Positions 8,486 to 19,027 of a stretch of 64,000 nucleotides of DNA are shown here, in pieces. The stretch's first letter is position 1. Each line of letters begins with the position of its first letter. The notes below the pieces were generated by a model. That model ran no database searches and was not told the origin of the DNA. It was given only the letters and a program-made list of their open reading frames with translations. The translations under genes and the position numbers were made by a program. Origin of the DNA: Frigidibacter sp. SD6-1 (GTDB lineage Bacteria > Pseudomonadota > Alphaproteobacteria > Rhodobacterales > Rhodobacteraceae); NCBI RefSeq assembly GCF_030143255.1, contig NZ_JARJNR010000001.1:744001-808000 (forward strand), written 5' to 3'.

Positions 8486-11146
8486 ATGGCCTCGCTGAAC
8501 GACATCCGCTCGACCTTCCTCGACTTCTTCAAGCGCAACGGGCATGAGGTCGTCGCCTCCTCGCCGCTGGTGCCGCGGAACGACCCGACGCTCATGTTCA
8601 CCAACTCGGGCATGGTGCAGTTCAAGAACCTTTTCACCGGGGTCGAGACGCGGGATTACAAGCGCGCGACCACCTCGCAAAAGTGCGTGCGCGCGGGCGG
8701 CAAGCACAATGACCTCGACAATGTGGGCTATACCGCGCGGCATCATACATTCTTCGAGATGCTGGGGAATTTTTCCTTCGGTGACTATTTCAAGGAAAGC
8801 GCCATCCCCTTCGCCTGGGAACTGCTGACCAAGGATTTTGGCCTCGACAAGTCGCGGCTGCTGGTCACCGTCTATCACACCGATGACGAGGCGGCGTCGA
8901 TCTGGAAGAAGGTGGCGGGCCTGCCCGACGACCGCATCATCCGCATCGCCACGGACGACAATTTCTGGCGCATGGGCCCCACGGGGCCCTGCGGCCCCTG
9001 CACCGAGATCTTCTATGACCACGGCCCCTCGATCTGGGGCGGCCCGCCCGGCTCGGCCGAGGAGGATGGCGATAGGTTCATCGAGATCTGGAACAACGTC
9101 TTCATGCAGAACGAGCAGTTGCCGGACGGCAGCCTGCGCGTTCTCGACATGCAGTCGATCGACACCGGCATGGGGCTGGAACGGATCGGCGCGCTTTTGC
9201 AGGGCAAGCATGACAATTACGACACCGACCTGATGCGGTCGCTGATCGAGGCCTCGGCGCATGCCACGTCGAGCGACCCCGACGGGCCGGGCAAGGTTCA
9301 TCACAGGGTCATCGCCGACCATCTGCGCTCGACCTCGTTCCTGATCGCCGACGGGGTGATGCCGTCGAACGAGGGCCGGGGCTATGTGCTGCGCCGGATC
9401 ATGCGCCGCGCCATGCGGCATGCGCATATGCTGGGTGCGGCCGATCCGGTGATGCACCGGCTGGTGCCCGCGCTCGTGCGCCAGATGGGTGGCGCCTATC
9501 CGGAACTGGTGCAGGCCCAGGCTTTGATCGAGGAAACGCAACGGCTGGAAGAGACGCGTTTCCGCCAGACGCTGGACCGCGGCCTTGGCCTTCTGGCCGA
9601 GGAGGTCGGGAAGCTTGGCGAAGGCCAGCCTCTGCCGGGTGCGGCGGCCTTCAAGCTTTATGACACTTACGGCTTCCCGCTGGACCTGACGCAGGACGCG
9701 CTGCGCGAACAGGGCCGCGAGGTCGATGTCGCGGGTTTCGATCATGCGATGGCCGAACAGAAGGCCAAGGCCCGCGCCGCCTGGGCGGGCTCGGGCGAGG
9801 CCAAGGATGCCGCGATCTGGTTCGAGCTGGCCGACAAGCATGGCGCGACCGAATTCCTCGGCTATGACACGGAGACGGCGGAGGGCCAGATTGCGGCGCT
9901 TGTCGCCGACGGCAAGGAAGTGGGCAGCGCCGCGACCGGCGAAAAGCTGCAGATCGTCGTGAACCAGACGCCCTTCTATGCCGAGAGCGGCGGGCAGGTC
10001 GGCGACAGGGGCCTCATCCGCACCGACACTGGCCTTGCGACCGTGACCGATACGAAGAAGGCGCAGGGCGTCTTCATTCACCTGGCCGAAGTGACCGAAG
10101 GCCAGATCGCGCGCGGCCAGCCCGCGAAGCTGGAGGTCGCGCATGGCCGCCGCAGCGCGATCCGCGCCAACCATTCGGCGACGCACCTGTTGCACGAGGC
10201 ATTGCGCCGGGCACTGGGCGATCACGTCGCGCAGAAGGGATCGCTCAATGCCGAAGACCGGCTGCGCTTCGACTTTTCCCATTCCAAGGGGCTGACGGGC
10301 GAGGAGCTGGCCACGGTCGAGGCCGAGGTGAATGCGTTCATTCGCCAGAATTCGACGGTCGAGACGCGGATCATGACGCCGGACGATGCGCGCGGCCTGG
10401 GGGCGCAGGCGCTCTTTGGCGAGAAATACGGCGACGAGGTGAGGGTTGTATCGATGGGTCGTTTGTCGGGTTCGGGAAAGGGCCTGGATGGAGCGACCTA
10501 TTCGTTGGAGCTGTGCGGCGGCACCCATGTGGCGCGGACGGGCGACATCGGCGCCTTCGTGGCGCTGGGCGACAGCGCGTCGTCGGCCGGCGTGCGGCGG
10601 ATCGAGGCGCTGACGGGCCAAGCGGCGCTGGACCATCTGCGCGGACAGGACCGGCGGCTTTCTGATGTAGCCTCGACCTTGAAGGCCCAACCGCAGGATG
10701 TGGCCGACCGGGTGAAGGCGCTGATGGACGAACGGCGCAGCCTGCAGAACGAGGTCGCGCAACTGCGCCGCGAGCTGGCGATGGGTGGTGGCGGTAGCGG
10801 TCCGGATGCTAAAGAGATCAACGGGGTGAAGTTCATTCCTCAAGTGGTTTCTGGCGTCTCCGGCAAGGACCTGCCCGCGCTGGTCGACGAGCTGAAGGCG
10901 CGGATCGGGTCGGGTGCCGTGCTCGTCGTGGCCGACACCGGTGGCAAGGCGGCGGTGGCGGCGGGCGTGACCGCCGACCTGACGGCGCGGCTTTCGGCCG
11001 TCGATCTGGTCAAGGCGGCTGCCGAGGCGCTGGGTGGCAAGGGCGGCGGTGGTCGCCCCGACATGGCGCAGGCGGGTGGTGCGAGTGCCGAGAATGCCGA
11101 AGGCGCGATCCGGGCCGCCGAGGCGGTGATCGGAGGGATGAAATGA
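8486..11146 (+). CDS. alaS: Alanine--tRNA ligase
   Basis: Class II aminoacyl-tRNA synthetase of 886 residues, the normal bacterial length. The N-terminal catalytic core has motif 1-3 elements ([45 protein letters not shown]). The editing domain carries the zinc/editing HxxxH ([12 protein letters not shown]) and the later CGGTHV motif. A C-terminal DHHA1-like oligomerisation domain ends the protein. The final ATGA couples translation to the DUF1330 gene that follows. Confidence 0.98.
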   Translation: MASLNDIRSTFLDFFKRNGHEVVASSPLVPRNDPTLMFTNSGMVQFKNLFTGVETRDYKRATTSQKCVRAGGKHNDLDNVGYTARHHTFFEMLGNFSFGDYFKESAIPFAWELLTKDFGLDKSRLLVTVYHTDDEAASIWKKVAGLPDDRIIRIATDDNFWRMGPTGPCGPCTEIFYDHGPSIWGGPPGSAEEDGDRFIEIWNNVFMQNEQLPDGSLRVLDMQSIDTGMGLERIGALLQGKHDNYDTDLMRSLIEASAHATSSDPDGPGKVHHRVIADHLRSTSFLIADGVMPSNEGRGYVLRRIMRRAMRHAHMLGAADPVMHRLVPALVRQMGGAYPELVQAQALIEETQRLEETRFRQTLDRGLGLLAEEVGKLGEGQPLPGAAAFKLYDTYGFPLDLTQDALREQGREVDVAGFDHAMAEQKAKARAAWAGSGEAKDAAIWFELADKHGATEFLGYDTETAEGQIAALVADGKEVGSAATGEKLQIVVNQTPFYAESGGQVGDRGLIRTDTGLATVTDTKKAQGVFIHLAEVTEGQIARGQPAKLEVAHGRRSAIRANHSATHLLHEALRRALGDHVAQKGSLNAEDRLRFDFSHSKGLTGEELATVEAEVNAFIRQNSTVETRIMTPDDARGLGAQALFGEKYGDEVRVVSMGRLSGSGKGLDGATYSLELCGGTHVARTGDIGAFVALGDSASSAGVRRIEALTGQAALDHLRGQDRRLSDVASTLKAQPQDVADRVKALMDERRSLQNEVAQLRRELAMGGGGSGPDAKEINGVKFIPQVVSGVSGKDLPALVDELKARIGSGAVLVVADTGGKAAVAAGVTADLTARLSAVDLVKAAAEALGGKGGGGRPDMAQAGGASAENAEGAIRAAEAVIGGMK

Positions 11147-11438
11147 GCGAAACCAAGGGAGCCTTCTGGATCGCCCATGTAAAGGTGCTGGATGCCGAGC
11201 GCTATGGCAAGTATGCCGCACTTGCGGGTCCGGCCATTGCCAAACATGGTGGCACCTTCCTGGCCCGTGGCGGGCGCTATGTGCAGCTTGAAGGCAATGA
11301 CAGGCCGCGCAATGTGGTCGCGCGCTTCCCCTCGCTGGAGGCGGCGGTCGCCTGCTATCACAGCCCTGAATATCAAGAGGCGCTGAGCCACGCCAAGGGC
11401 GCGTCGGAACGCGACCTGATGGTGGTCGAGGAAGGCTG

Positions 11439-11439
<1 letters not shown>
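11143..11439 (+). CDS. DUF1330 domain-containing protein
   Basis: Small 98-residue protein of the DUF1330 family, which has a dimeric alpha/beta-barrel (ferredoxin-like) fold. Visible features are the opening [20 protein letters not shown], the [11 protein letters not shown] strand and the [10 protein letters not shown] helix typical of the family. It starts inside the alaS stop (ATGA) and its own stop overlaps the MOSC gene start, so alaS-DUF1330-MOSC form one tightly coupled operon. Biochemical function is not established for the family. Confidence 0.85.
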
Positions 11440-11912
<473 letters not shown>

Positions 11913-12130
11913 TGCACAGGCTTTCCGGGGAATTTCTGAAAAACGTCCTGGTGAACTGAACAAGTGTGGAAAATAGTTCTGATAGTCTGAAAGATTGCAG
12001 AACGCCTTACCTTTACAGTCAGGCCGCCCATGCTATTTTCGCCATAATCCCGGCGAAAGGGTCTGGTAAGACCCCTGTGCAAGACTGGGGCGGGCAGCGC
12101 GCGACTGGCGCGAAGTGAAGGGTGAAGGCC

Positions 12131-12928
12131 ATGTGCAGATGGGCCGCCTATATCGGGCAACCGATCTTTATCGAGGATATCGTCAGCCGTCCGGGCCATT
12201 CGCTCGTCCAGCAAAGCCATTGTGCGAGCGAATGCAAGACGGCGATCAATGCCGATGGGTTCGGGCTCGCCTGGTATGGCGACCATCCTGAACCGGGCCT
12301 TTTCCGCGACATCCTGCCCGCCTGGTCGGACCCGAACCTCGCCTCGATCACCCGTCAGGTGAAGTCGCGCCTGTTCCTGGCGCATGTCCGCGCTTCGACA
12401 GGCACCGCGACCAGCCGCAACAACTGCCATCCGTTCGCGGTCGGGCGCTGGTCCTTCATGCACAACGGCCAGATCGGCGGCTATGACCGCTTTCGCCGCG
12501 ATGCCGAGATGATGATCCCCGATGAGTTGTACCCCCACCGCAAGGGCGCGACCGACAGCGAGGCGCTGTTTCTGATCGCCCTGGCCGAAGGTTTGGACAA
12601 CGACCCGAAAGGCGCGCTGGAGCGCGCCACCGCGCGGATGGAGGCGCTATCGCGCCACAAGGGCACGACGCCGCATTTCCGCATGACGGCGGCCTTCACC
12701 GACGGCCAAACGCTCTACGCGGTGCGTTATGCCTCGGACGATCACGCACCCACGCTCTATCATCGATGGTCCGACACGCGCGGGGGCAGGGCGGTCGTGT
12801 CCGAGCCGCTGGAGGCCGGCGAATGCTGGGAGGCGGTGCCTGCGGGGTCGTTCTGCACGTTCGAAGGTCCGGATGTGCAGGTGGCGGCGTTCCGTCCGGC
12901 ATCGGAAGCCGCTTTGGCGGCCGAATAG
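12131..12928 (+). CDS. Class II glutamine amidotransferase (YafJ/EgtC-like)
   Basis: About 265 residues from ATG 12131. This start is chosen because it gives MCRW, placing Cys2 as the N-terminal nucleophile required by class II (Ntn) glutamine amidotransferases; a GTG at 12122 would bury it. Other family signatures are FLAHVRASTGT, NCHPFAVGRWSFMHNGQIG and KGATDSEALF. The protein resembles the stand-alone YafJ/EgtC group, which hydrolyses gamma-glutamyl amides. No ergothioneine genes are nearby, so the true substrate is unknown. It stands alone, with 218 bases of apparently non-coding DNA in front. Confidence 0.85.
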   Translation: MCRWAAYIGQPIFIEDIVSRPGHSLVQQSHCASECKTAINADGFGLAWYGDHPEPGLFRDILPAWSDPNLASITRQVKSRLFLAHVRASTGTATSRNNCHPFAVGRWSFMHNGQIGGYDRFRRDAEMMIPDELYPHRKGATDSEALFLIALAEGLDNDPKGALERATARMEALSRHKGTTPHFRMTAAFTDGQTLYAVRYASDDHAPTLYHRWSDTRGGRAVVSEPLEAGECWEAVPAGSFCTFEGPDVQVAAFRPASEAALAAE

Positions 12929-13042
12929 GCCGGACGGGCGGCGGCTCGTTGCTGGACTTCCTCTGTTGGACCTGGCGTCCGATCTCACAATTCCGCCACA
13001 TTGGTCTTCTAGCAGAAATCATCCTATGATTGTGGTGAAAGA

Positions 13043-13762
13043 ATGCGAAATTTGCTGAAGGCGCTTGCGTTCAGTTGCCTTTCTGCCGCCGGGGCTGAAG
13101 CGGCGACCTTGCAGGCCGTGATCACCGGCCAGGTGGCCGACGGTTACGACAGCAGCCTCTTGTTTGGTACGGCGCCGACAGCGCTGGACGGGCAGGATTT
13201 CACCCTGACCCTGAGTTACGACACGACCCTTGGTCAGACCGTGCCGTCTGGCGGCTATACGGTTCTTCAGGGTGGATCGAGAATCTCGCTGTCGTCGCCG
13301 GTAGACGCTTTTCTGACCGTGAGTGGCGTTACCGCGAGGCTGGCAGGGGGCTATTATGGCGGCTTGGCGGCCTGTGTGGATCCGGCTTCGGGCTGTAGCC
13401 TCGGAATGTTCGTGTTCAACATGCAGCAGTATGATCCGCTTGGCCCGCCCGATGCGCCCAGGTCGATCATCAACGGCAACCTCGATTTCGCCGATCTCCT
13501 GGCCGGGCAAAGCTATCTGACCGGTCTTGGCCAACCTTACGCGGCGCTCGTCGGGCCTGCGGGGTTCGATATTTTCTTTTCCTACACGTTGGGCGATCCG
13601 AATGGCGGTGGCCCGACATCATACGGAAACCTGATCGGGCGCAGCTTCTCGATCACGACCGCGCCCCTTGCCCCGGTGCCGCTACCGGCGACCGGTGGGG
13701 CCTTGTTTGTCGCACTCTGCGCGGTCGGCGCCCTGCGGGGCAGGCGCACAAGCAAGGCCTGA
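13043..13762 (+). CDS. VPLPA-CTERM sorting domain-containing exported protein
   Basis: 239 residues: an N-terminal Sec signal peptide (MRNLLKALAFSCLSAAGAEA, cleavage likely after AEA), a beta-rich middle of unknown fold, and a C-terminal VPLPATGGALF... segment followed by a membrane span and the basic GRRTSKA end. This is the VPLPA-CTERM tripartite signal processed by exosortases of the XrtD type in Proteobacteria. No exosortase gene lies in the window, so sorting would act in trans. The middle resembles PEP-CTERM-like surface or biofilm proteins only in general composition. Confidence 0.85.
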   Translation: MRNLLKALAFSCLSAAGAEAATLQAVITGQVADGYDSSLLFGTAPTALDGQDFTLTLSYDTTLGQTVPSGGYTVLQGGSRISLSSPVDAFLTVSGVTARLAGGYYGGLAACVDPASGCSLGMFVFNMQQYDPLGPPDAPRSIINGNLDFADLLAGQSYLTGLGQPYAALVGPAGFDIFFSYTLGDPNGGGPTSYGNLIGRSFSITTAPLAPVPLPATGGALFVALCAVGALRGRRTSKA

Positions 13763-13765
13763 ACG

Positions 13766-13795
13766 AAAAGGCCGGGCGCTTGGCCCGGCCTTGTC
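13766..13795 (-). terminator. Bidirectional terminator between the VPLPA-CTERM gene and typA
   Basis: Perfect 10-bp stem AAGGCCGGGC / GCCCGGCCTT (13768-13792) in a 33-bp convergent gap. Read on the minus strand it is followed by a T-rich tail (TTTTCG), so it best serves typA. Confidence 0.8.
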
Positions 13796-15613
13796 TCATG
13801 CGCTGCGCGACTGGCGCTTGCGCTCGTGGGGGTCCAGGAAGCGCTTCCTCAGCCGCACGATCTTTGGCGTGACCTCGACCAGTTCGTCATCCTCGACATA
13901 GGCGATGGCCTCTTCGAGGCTCATGCGCACCGGGGGGGTCAGGCGGACGGCTTCGTCGGTGCCACTGGCGCGGACGTTCGTCAGCTTCTTGCCCTTCAGC
14001 GGGTTCACTTCCAGATCATTGTCGCGGGAATGTTCGCCGATGATCATCCCCTCGTAGACCTGCTCCTGCGCGCCGATGAAGAGCTTGCCGCGTTCTTCGA
14101 GGTTCCAGAGCGCATAGGCCACCGACACGCCGTTTTCCATCGAGATCAGAACGCCCACCCGGCGGCCCTGGATCGGGCCCTTGTGCGGCGCCCAGCCATG
14201 GAAGATGCGGTTGAGGACGCCCGTGCCGCGGGTGTCGGTCAGGAACTGGCCGTGGTAGCCGATGAGCCCGCGCGAGGGCACATGGGCGACGATCCTTGTC
14301 TTGCCGACGCCTGCGGGGCGCATCTCGACCAGATCGCCCTTGCGCTCGCCGGTCAGCTTGTCGATGACCGCGCCGGTATAGTCGTCGTCGACATCGACGA
14401 TCACTTCCTCGATCGGCTCCATCCGCTGGCCGTTCTCGTCGCGGAAGATCACGCGCGGGCGCGAGATCGAGAGTTCAAAGCCCTCGCGGCGCATGTTCTC
14501 GATCAGGACGCCCATCTGCAACTCGCCGCGCCCCGAGACGATGAAAGCCTCGCCGCCCGGAGTGTCTTCGATCTTGATGGCGACGTTGCTTTCAGCCTCC
14601 TTCAAGAGGCGTTCGCGGATGACACGGGACTGGACCTTGTTGCCGTCCTTGCCCGCAAGCGGGCTGTCGTTGATGCCGAAGGTGACGGAAATCGTCGGCG
14701 GGTCGATCGGTTGCGCGGGGAGTGCGGTATCGACGTCCAGCGCGCACAGCGTGTCAGCGACGGTCGCCTTGGACATGCCCGCGATCGTGACGATGTCGCC
14801 CGCCTCGGCCGCGTCGACCGAGGTCTGGGCGAGGCCGCGGAAGGCGAGGATCTTGGTGATGCGGAACTGTTCGATCCGTTCGCCCGTGCGGCTGAGTGCC
14901 TTGACCTGATCGCCGACCCTCGCGGTGCCGCTTTCGATACGGCCGGTCAGGATGCGGCCGATGAACGGGTCGGCAGAGAGGGTAGTCGCCAGCATGCGGA
15001 AGGGCTCGGCCGCTGCCGCGATCTGTTTCGGTGCTGGCACATGGCGGGTGATAAGGTCGAACAAAGCCGACAGGTCCTTGCGCGGCCCGTCAAGCTCGTT
15101 GTCGGCCCAGCCGGAGCGGCCCGAGGCATAGACATGGGGGAAGTCGAGCTGTTCGTCCGAGGCGCCGAGGTTGGCGAAAAGGTCAAAGACCTCGTTCAAT
15201 GCCCGGTCGGGTTCGGCGTCGGGCTTGTCGACCTTGTTCAGGACGACAATGGGACGCAGGCCAAGCGCGAGCGCCTTTGACGTCACGAACTTGGTCTGCG
15301 GCATCGGGCCTTCGGCGGCATCGACCAACAGGCAGACACCGTCGACCATGTTCAGGATCCGCTCCACCTCGCCGCCGAAATCGGCGTGGCCGGGCGTGTC
15401 GACGATGTTGATCCGCGTGCCCTTCCATTCGACGGAGGTGCATTTGGCCAGGATGGTGATCCCGCGCTCGCGCTCGATATCGTTCGAATCCATCGCGCGC
15501 TCCGCCACAGCCTGGTTTTCGCGGAAGGCGCCCGATTGCTTCAGTAGCTCGTCGACCAGCGTCGTCTTGCCGTGGTCGACGTGCGCGATGATCGCGATGT
15601 TGCGAATGTCCAT
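13796..15613 (-). CDS. typA: Translational GTPase TypA/BipA
   Basis: Ribosome-binding GTPase of 605 residues, standard for TypA. It begins [28 protein letters not shown] (G1), followed by RERGITI (switch I), [14 protein letters not shown] (G3) and NKVDKPDA (G4). Domains II, III and V follow, with the BipA-specific C-terminal domain ([30 protein letters not shown]). TypA assists 50S assembly and stress or cold responses. It converges on the VPLPA-CTERM gene with a shared terminator. Confidence 0.97.
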   Translation of the reverse strand: MDIRNIAIIAHVDHGKTTLVDELLKQSGAFRENQAVAERAMDSNDIERERGITILAKCTSVEWKGTRINIVDTPGHADFGGEVERILNMVDGVCLLVDAAEGPMPQTKFVTSKALALGLRPIVVLNKVDKPDAEPDRALNEVFDLFANLGASDEQLDFPHVYASGRSGWADNELDGPRKDLSALFDLITRHVPAPKQIAAAAEPFRMLATTLSADPFIGRILTGRIESGTARVGDQVKALSRTGERIEQFRITKILAFRGLAQTSVDAAEAGDIVTIAGMSKATVADTLCALDVDTALPAQPIDPPTISVTFGINDSPLAGKDGNKVQSRVIRERLLKEAESNVAIKIEDTPGGEAFIVSGRGELQMGVLIENMRREGFELSISRPRVIFRDENGQRMEPIEEVIVDVDDDYTGAVIDKLTGERKGDLVEMRPAGVGKTRIVAHVPSRGLIGYHGQFLTDTRGTGVLNRIFHGWAPHKGPIQGRRVGVLISMENGVSVAYALWNLEERGKLFIGAQEQVYEGMIIGEHSRDNDLEVNPLKGKKLTNVRASGTDEAVRLTPPVRMSLEEAIAYVEDDELVEVTPKIVRLRKRFLDPHERKRQSRSA

Positions 15614-15664
15614 TTAAGTCCGCCGTATCTAGGGTTGGCGGCGGGATAGTGGAAAAGCCCCCGA

Positions 15665-15683
15665 TTGGCCAGAGCCAATCAGG
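15665..15683 (-). repeat. 19-bp direct repeat, left copy, ending over the stop of the membrane protein gene
   Basis: The plus-strand sequence TTGGCCAGAGCCAATCAGG is identical to 16990-17008. With the flanking G and A at 15663-15664 it forms a perfect hairpin GATTGGC-CAGA-GCCAATC. The two copies flank the membrane protein gene in the same orientation. Confidence 0.85.
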
Positions 15684-16833
15684 GCGCGTTGCTTGGCGGC
15701 ATTGTGCTGAGGACGGGGCCGAACTGGGTGATCGTGGTGTCCTGCAGCGTCTCGGTTCCTGCCAGAAGCCCCCGCAGCCGATCTGCCGTCCCGCCGATGC
15801 GGATCGCGGGATAGTGAATCGGCGCAACGAGCAGGCCTGCGGCGCAGATCAGGGCGAGCACGCCCGCCGGGAGGTTCCTTTCAACTCTGGCCTCGCCGGA
15901 CCGGGCGCGCGCCAGCATCACGAAGCCGAAACTCGTGACCTGCATCGACAGCCAGCGCCCCCAATCCACCGCAACGATGAAGAGCGGCAGCATAGCGATC
16001 CAGAGCCCTATAAGGATCAAGGCTTCGCGAAGACCCCGCCTGTGGCGCAGGCAGAGTGCCAACAGGACCATCTGGACTGTGAATGCGAGCGCCAGGAACG
16101 CGATGCCGTTTGGCTGCACCGCCATCGCCCGGGCGATCTCTGACCAGGTGGCGGCGCCCGTGTCCATCTTGGCGATGATGCCGCCACAGATCACGGGATC
16201 CAGACCGCGATCAAGAAGGGGGCGGCACAGGGCGACCGGATCCGCACTGGATCGTATCAGGGCGAACAACATGGCGGACGCCGTGACCAGAAGCACCGCC
16301 GCCGTTGCCGCTGCGGGCAAAGGTCTGTGGGTGCGCCACAAGAGCCACATGGCGGGCGCGAGAAAGAGATTGGCTTCGTGCGCGACGATCGCGACGACAT
16401 AGAGTGCTGCCGCAAGGCGTGGATGTCGTCCGGCGAGCGCGAGCGCCAGGAAACCCAGTAGTTCCTTGCGCAGACCGAAGAGCGGATCAGCAGTCCAGGC
16501 GAGCAGGAAAAAGGCGGGCGAGAAGAAGATGAGCAGATAGTGCGCGTCGGCCGTTGCGAAGGCGCGCGCGGTGAGAAGGAAGAGCGTGGCAGCGAGAAGG
16601 CCCTGTGCGAGAACAACCAGCAAGAGCGGTGAAGCACCGGTCAGGTCGGAAAGCAGCAAGAACAGGCTGCCGAGCGGGCCGCGCCGGACGCCCAGGCCCG
16701 AGATCAGCCAATCTCCCTGCTGCCAGCTGTCGCCGCCGATGCGCCAGTCATCCCAGAGCCCCCACAGAACCGGACAGAGTGCCACAATTGCGGCCGTCCA
16801 GACCACTATTCCCTGTAGCCTTGCTGCTGGCAT
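15679..16833 (-). CDS. Multi-pass membrane protein of unknown function
   Basis: 384 residues with roughly nine to ten hydrophobic segments, short loops, and one longer Cys-containing loop around residues 205-240 (DPVALCRPLLDRGLDPVICGG). An Asp-Ser-Trp motif follows the first span (GGDSWQQGDWLISGLGVRRGP), reminiscent of EpsG-like or GT-C-like polysaccharide enzymes, but I cannot assign a family. The gene with its upstream non-coding DNA is bounded by 19-bp direct repeats (15665-15683 and 16990-17008), suggesting insertion next to the YitT-like gene. Product and partners are unknown. Confidence 0.75.
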   Translation of the reverse strand: MPAARLQGIVVWTAAIVALCPVLWGLWDDWRIGGDSWQQGDWLISGLGVRRGPLGSLFLLLSDLTGASPLLLVVLAQGLLAATLFLLTARAFATADAHYLLIFFSPAFFLLAWTADPLFGLRKELLGFLALALAGRHPRLAAALYVVAIVAHEANLFLAPAMWLLWRTHRPLPAAATAAVLLVTASAMLFALIRSSADPVALCRPLLDRGLDPVICGGIIAKMDTGAATWSEIARAMAVQPNGIAFLALAFTVQMVLLALCLRHRRGLREALILIGLWIAMLPLFIVAVDWGRWLSMQVTSFGFVMLARARSGEARVERNLPAGVLALICAAGLLVAPIHYPAIRIGGTADRLRGLLAGTETLQDTTITQFGPVLSTMPPSNAP

Positions 16834-16989
16834 TACCGACCATCCCCGCCGGGACGCGGCCGCTCGCGCCGCCGTTGACTCGCGGCCGTGTCGCGTGCGC
16901 CCGAAAAGGATCGAGATGCCATCAACAGTTGCATTACATCTACAGAAAACGACTTAAGGTGACGGGCTGGATAGATCAGACGGGCCAGT

Positions 16990-17008
16990 TTGGCCAGAGC
17001 CAATCAGG
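16990..17008 (-). repeat. 19-bp direct repeat, right copy, ending over the stop of the YitT-like gene
   Basis: Exact copy of 15665-15683, likewise ending over a stop codon. The pair spans about 1.3 kb that contains the membrane protein gene and about 155 bp of non-coding DNA. Confidence 0.85.
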
Positions 17009-17606
17009 CCGCGACGTAGCGGTCGCGGCGATGGTTCACGGCAATCGTCAGGTTGACGATCAGCGCGCCGAGGGCCGAGATCGCCACCGTGGGCACATCG
17101 CGCAGCGTCAGCGCCACCGCGAAGAGGGTCGCGTCGAATAGAAGCTGCGTCCAGCCCGCGCGAAAGCCGGTCCGGTCCTGCAGGTAAAGCGCCACGATCC
17201 CGATGCCGCCTAGGCTCGCCCCGTGGCGGAAAAGCGCCAGCAGTGCCGAGCCGGAGATGGCGCCGAACAGGAGCGCGCCGACGATTGGATCGAGGGTCGC
17301 AAAGCTGACCCAGCGTGGCATCAGCATAGACAGGGCGGACATGAGCGTGACCGCCGCGAGGGTCTTTGCCACGAACCGCGCGCCCATGCGCCGGAAGCCG
17401 AGCCAGTAGAAGGGCAGGTTGATCGCGAAGAAGACCGGGCCGAACCCCCAGCCGGTCGCGTAGGAAACGAGGACGGCAAGCCCCGCCGTCTGGCCGGTGA
17501 CGAGGCCGAGATGCGTGAGGATCGTTATGGCGAAGGCCGCCATGCAAGCGCCATAGGCGATGCCCTGCGCGTCTTCGAGAAAGCTGTGATGCACGGGATC
17601 GGTCAT
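17004..17606 (-). CDS. YitT family membrane protein
   Basis: About 200 residues from ATG 17606 (MTDPVHHSFLEDAQG); the frame extends seven codons upstream to 17627. Five to six hydrophobic segments include the family-typical GLVTGQTAGLAVLVSYATGW near the N-terminus and a GGIGIVALYLQDRTGFRAGW stretch around residue 140. YitT/DUF161 proteins are predicted transporters without a settled substrate. Its last codons share the 19-bp repeat with the downstream membrane protein gene. Confidence 0.82.
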   Translation of the reverse strand: MTDPVHHSFLEDAQGIAYGACMAAFAITILTHLGLVTGQTAGLAVLVSYATGWGFGPVFFAINLPFYWLGFRRMGARFVAKTLAAVTLMSALSMLMPRWVSFATLDPIVGALLFGAISGSALLALFRHGASLGGIGIVALYLQDRTGFRAGWTQLLFDATLFAVALTLRDVPTVAISALGALIVNLTIAVNHRRDRYVAA

Positions 17607-17663
17607 GGTGCTGCCATGCGACGGCAAACGTCAGACGTCGAGTGGCCAGCTTGTCGCAGGGGG

Positions 17664-17699
17664 GGCTGCACCCGGGCGCGGGTCGCGCCGGATGCAGCC
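17664..17699 (-). terminator. Hairpin downstream of icd
   Basis: Long GC-rich inverted repeat with outer arms GGCTGCA / TGCAGCC and inner CGGGCGC / GCGCCGG, just after the icd stop. There is no clear T tail, so intrinsic termination is only probable. Confidence 0.5.
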
Positions 17700-17706
17700 G
17701 GGATCG

Positions 17707-18921
17707 TCAGCCTTTCAGGGCCTTGTTCAGATACTCGTCGACCTTTTCCAGATAACCCATCGTCGTCAGCCATTTCTGGTCCGGCCCGACGAGAAGTGCC
17801 AGGTCCTTGGTCATGTGGCCGTCCTCGACCGTCTGTACGGTGACCTTTTCCAGCGTGTGGGCGAAATTGGCGAGCGCCGCGTTGCTGTCGAGCTTCGCGC
17901 GGTGCTTCAGGCCGCCGGTCCAGGCGTAGATCGAAGCGACGGAGTTGGTCGAGGTTTCCTTGCCCTGCTGGTGCTGGCGGTAATGGCGGGTGACGGTGCC
18001 GTGGGCGGCCTCGGCCTCGACCGTCTGGCCATCGGGCGTCATCAGGACGGACGTCATGAGGCCGAGCGAGCCGAAGCCCTGCGCCACCGTGTCGGACTGC
18101 ACGTCGCCGTCATAGTTCTTGCAGGCCCAGACATAGCCGCCCGACCATTTCAGCGCCGAGGCGACCATATCGTCGATCAGCCTATGTTCGTAAGTGATGC
18201 CCGCTGCCTTGAACTTGTCGGCGAACTCCTCGTCGAACACCTTCTGGAACAGGTCCTTGAAGCGGCCGTCATAGGCCTTGAGGATGGTGTTCTTGGTGGA
18301 GAGATAGACCGGCCAGCCTTTCACCAGACCGTAGTTCATCGAGGCGCGGGCGAAATCGATGATCGACTGGTCGAGGTTGTACATCGCCATCGTGACACCG
18401 GCGCCCGGCGCGTCGAAGACGTCCTTCTCGATCACCGTGCCGTCCTCGCCCACGAACTTGATCGTGAGTTTCCCCTTGCCGGGGAAGCGGAAGTCGGTGG
18501 CGCGGTACTGATCGCCGAAGGCATGACGTCCGACGACGATGGGCTTGGTCCAGCCCGGCACCAGGCGCGGCACGTTCTTGCAGATGATCGGCTCGCGGAA
18601 GATGACGCCGCCCAGGATGTTGCGGATCGTGCCGTTCGGCGATTTCCACATCTGCTTCAGGCCGAACTCTTCCACGCGGGCTTCATCCGGGGTGATCGTC
18701 GCGCATTTGACGCCCACACCGTACTTCTTGATGGCTTCTGCGCTGTCGATGGTGATCTGGTCGTTGGTGCGGTCGCGCTCCTCTATGCCGAGGTCGTAAT
18801 ATTTCAGATCGATGTCGAGATAGGGCAGGATCAGCTTCTTCTTGATGAAGTCCCAGATGATCCGGGTCATCTCGTCGCCGTCAAGCTCGACGACGGGGTT
18901 GGCGACTTTGATCTTGCTCAT
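17707..18921 (-). CDS. icd: NADP-dependent isocitrate dehydrogenase
   Basis: Oxidative decarboxylation of isocitrate to 2-oxoglutarate in the TCA cycle. The 404-residue protein from ATG 18921 ([20 protein letters not shown]) has a GGGAG ribosome-binding site just upstream; the frame extends 13 codons further without homology. It is the subfamily II dimeric type shared with eukaryotes, with the substrate-site region [11 protein letters not shown] and the cofactor loop [17 protein letters not shown]. It is monocistronic. Confidence 0.96.
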   Translation of the reverse strand: MSKIKVANPVVELDGDEMTRIIWDFIKKKLILPYLDIDLKYYDLGIEERDRTNDQITIDSAEAIKKYGVGVKCATITPDEARVEEFGLKQMWKSPNGTIRNILGGVIFREPIICKNVPRLVPGWTKPIVVGRHAFGDQYRATDFRFPGKGKLTIKFVGEDGTVIEKDVFDAPGAGVTMAMYNLDQSIIDFARASMNYGLVKGWPVYLSTKNTILKAYDGRFKDLFQKVFDEEFADKFKAAGITYEHRLIDDMVASALKWSGGYVWACKNYDGDVQSDTVAQGFGSLGLMTSVLMTPDGQTVEAEAAHGTVTRHYRQHQQGKETSTNSVASIYAWTGGLKHRAKLDSNAALANFAHTLEKVTVQTVEDGHMTKDLALLVGPDQKWLTTMGYLEKVDEYLNKALKG

Positions 18922-19027
18922 CGAAAACTCCCTTGGGCAGGTGGCGCTTGCGGCGTCCATAGCCGATAATCGCCGGTCAGGAAAGATGGTATGCGACTGT
19001 ATACCAAAATATTTCGCGTTGAGTGAC

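Noticed and set aside
8441-11221. 926-codon open frame on the minus strand across alaS
   Set aside because: Antisense to a complete alaS with all motifs; the translation is Arg/His/Gly-rich with no domain, a product of high GC third positions.
12122-12130. GTG 12122 as start of the glutamine amidotransferase
   Set aside because: It would place three residues before the nucleophile Cys; ATG 12131 gives the required Met-Cys start.
13003-13030. TTGGTC-N18-TATGAT as promoter of the VPLPA-CTERM gene
   Set aside because: The implied start would leave about six bases before the ATG, without room for a ribosome-binding site, and the -35 is weak.
13826-15280. 484-codon plus-strand open frame opposite typA
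   Set aside because: Same reason; typA is complete on the other strand.
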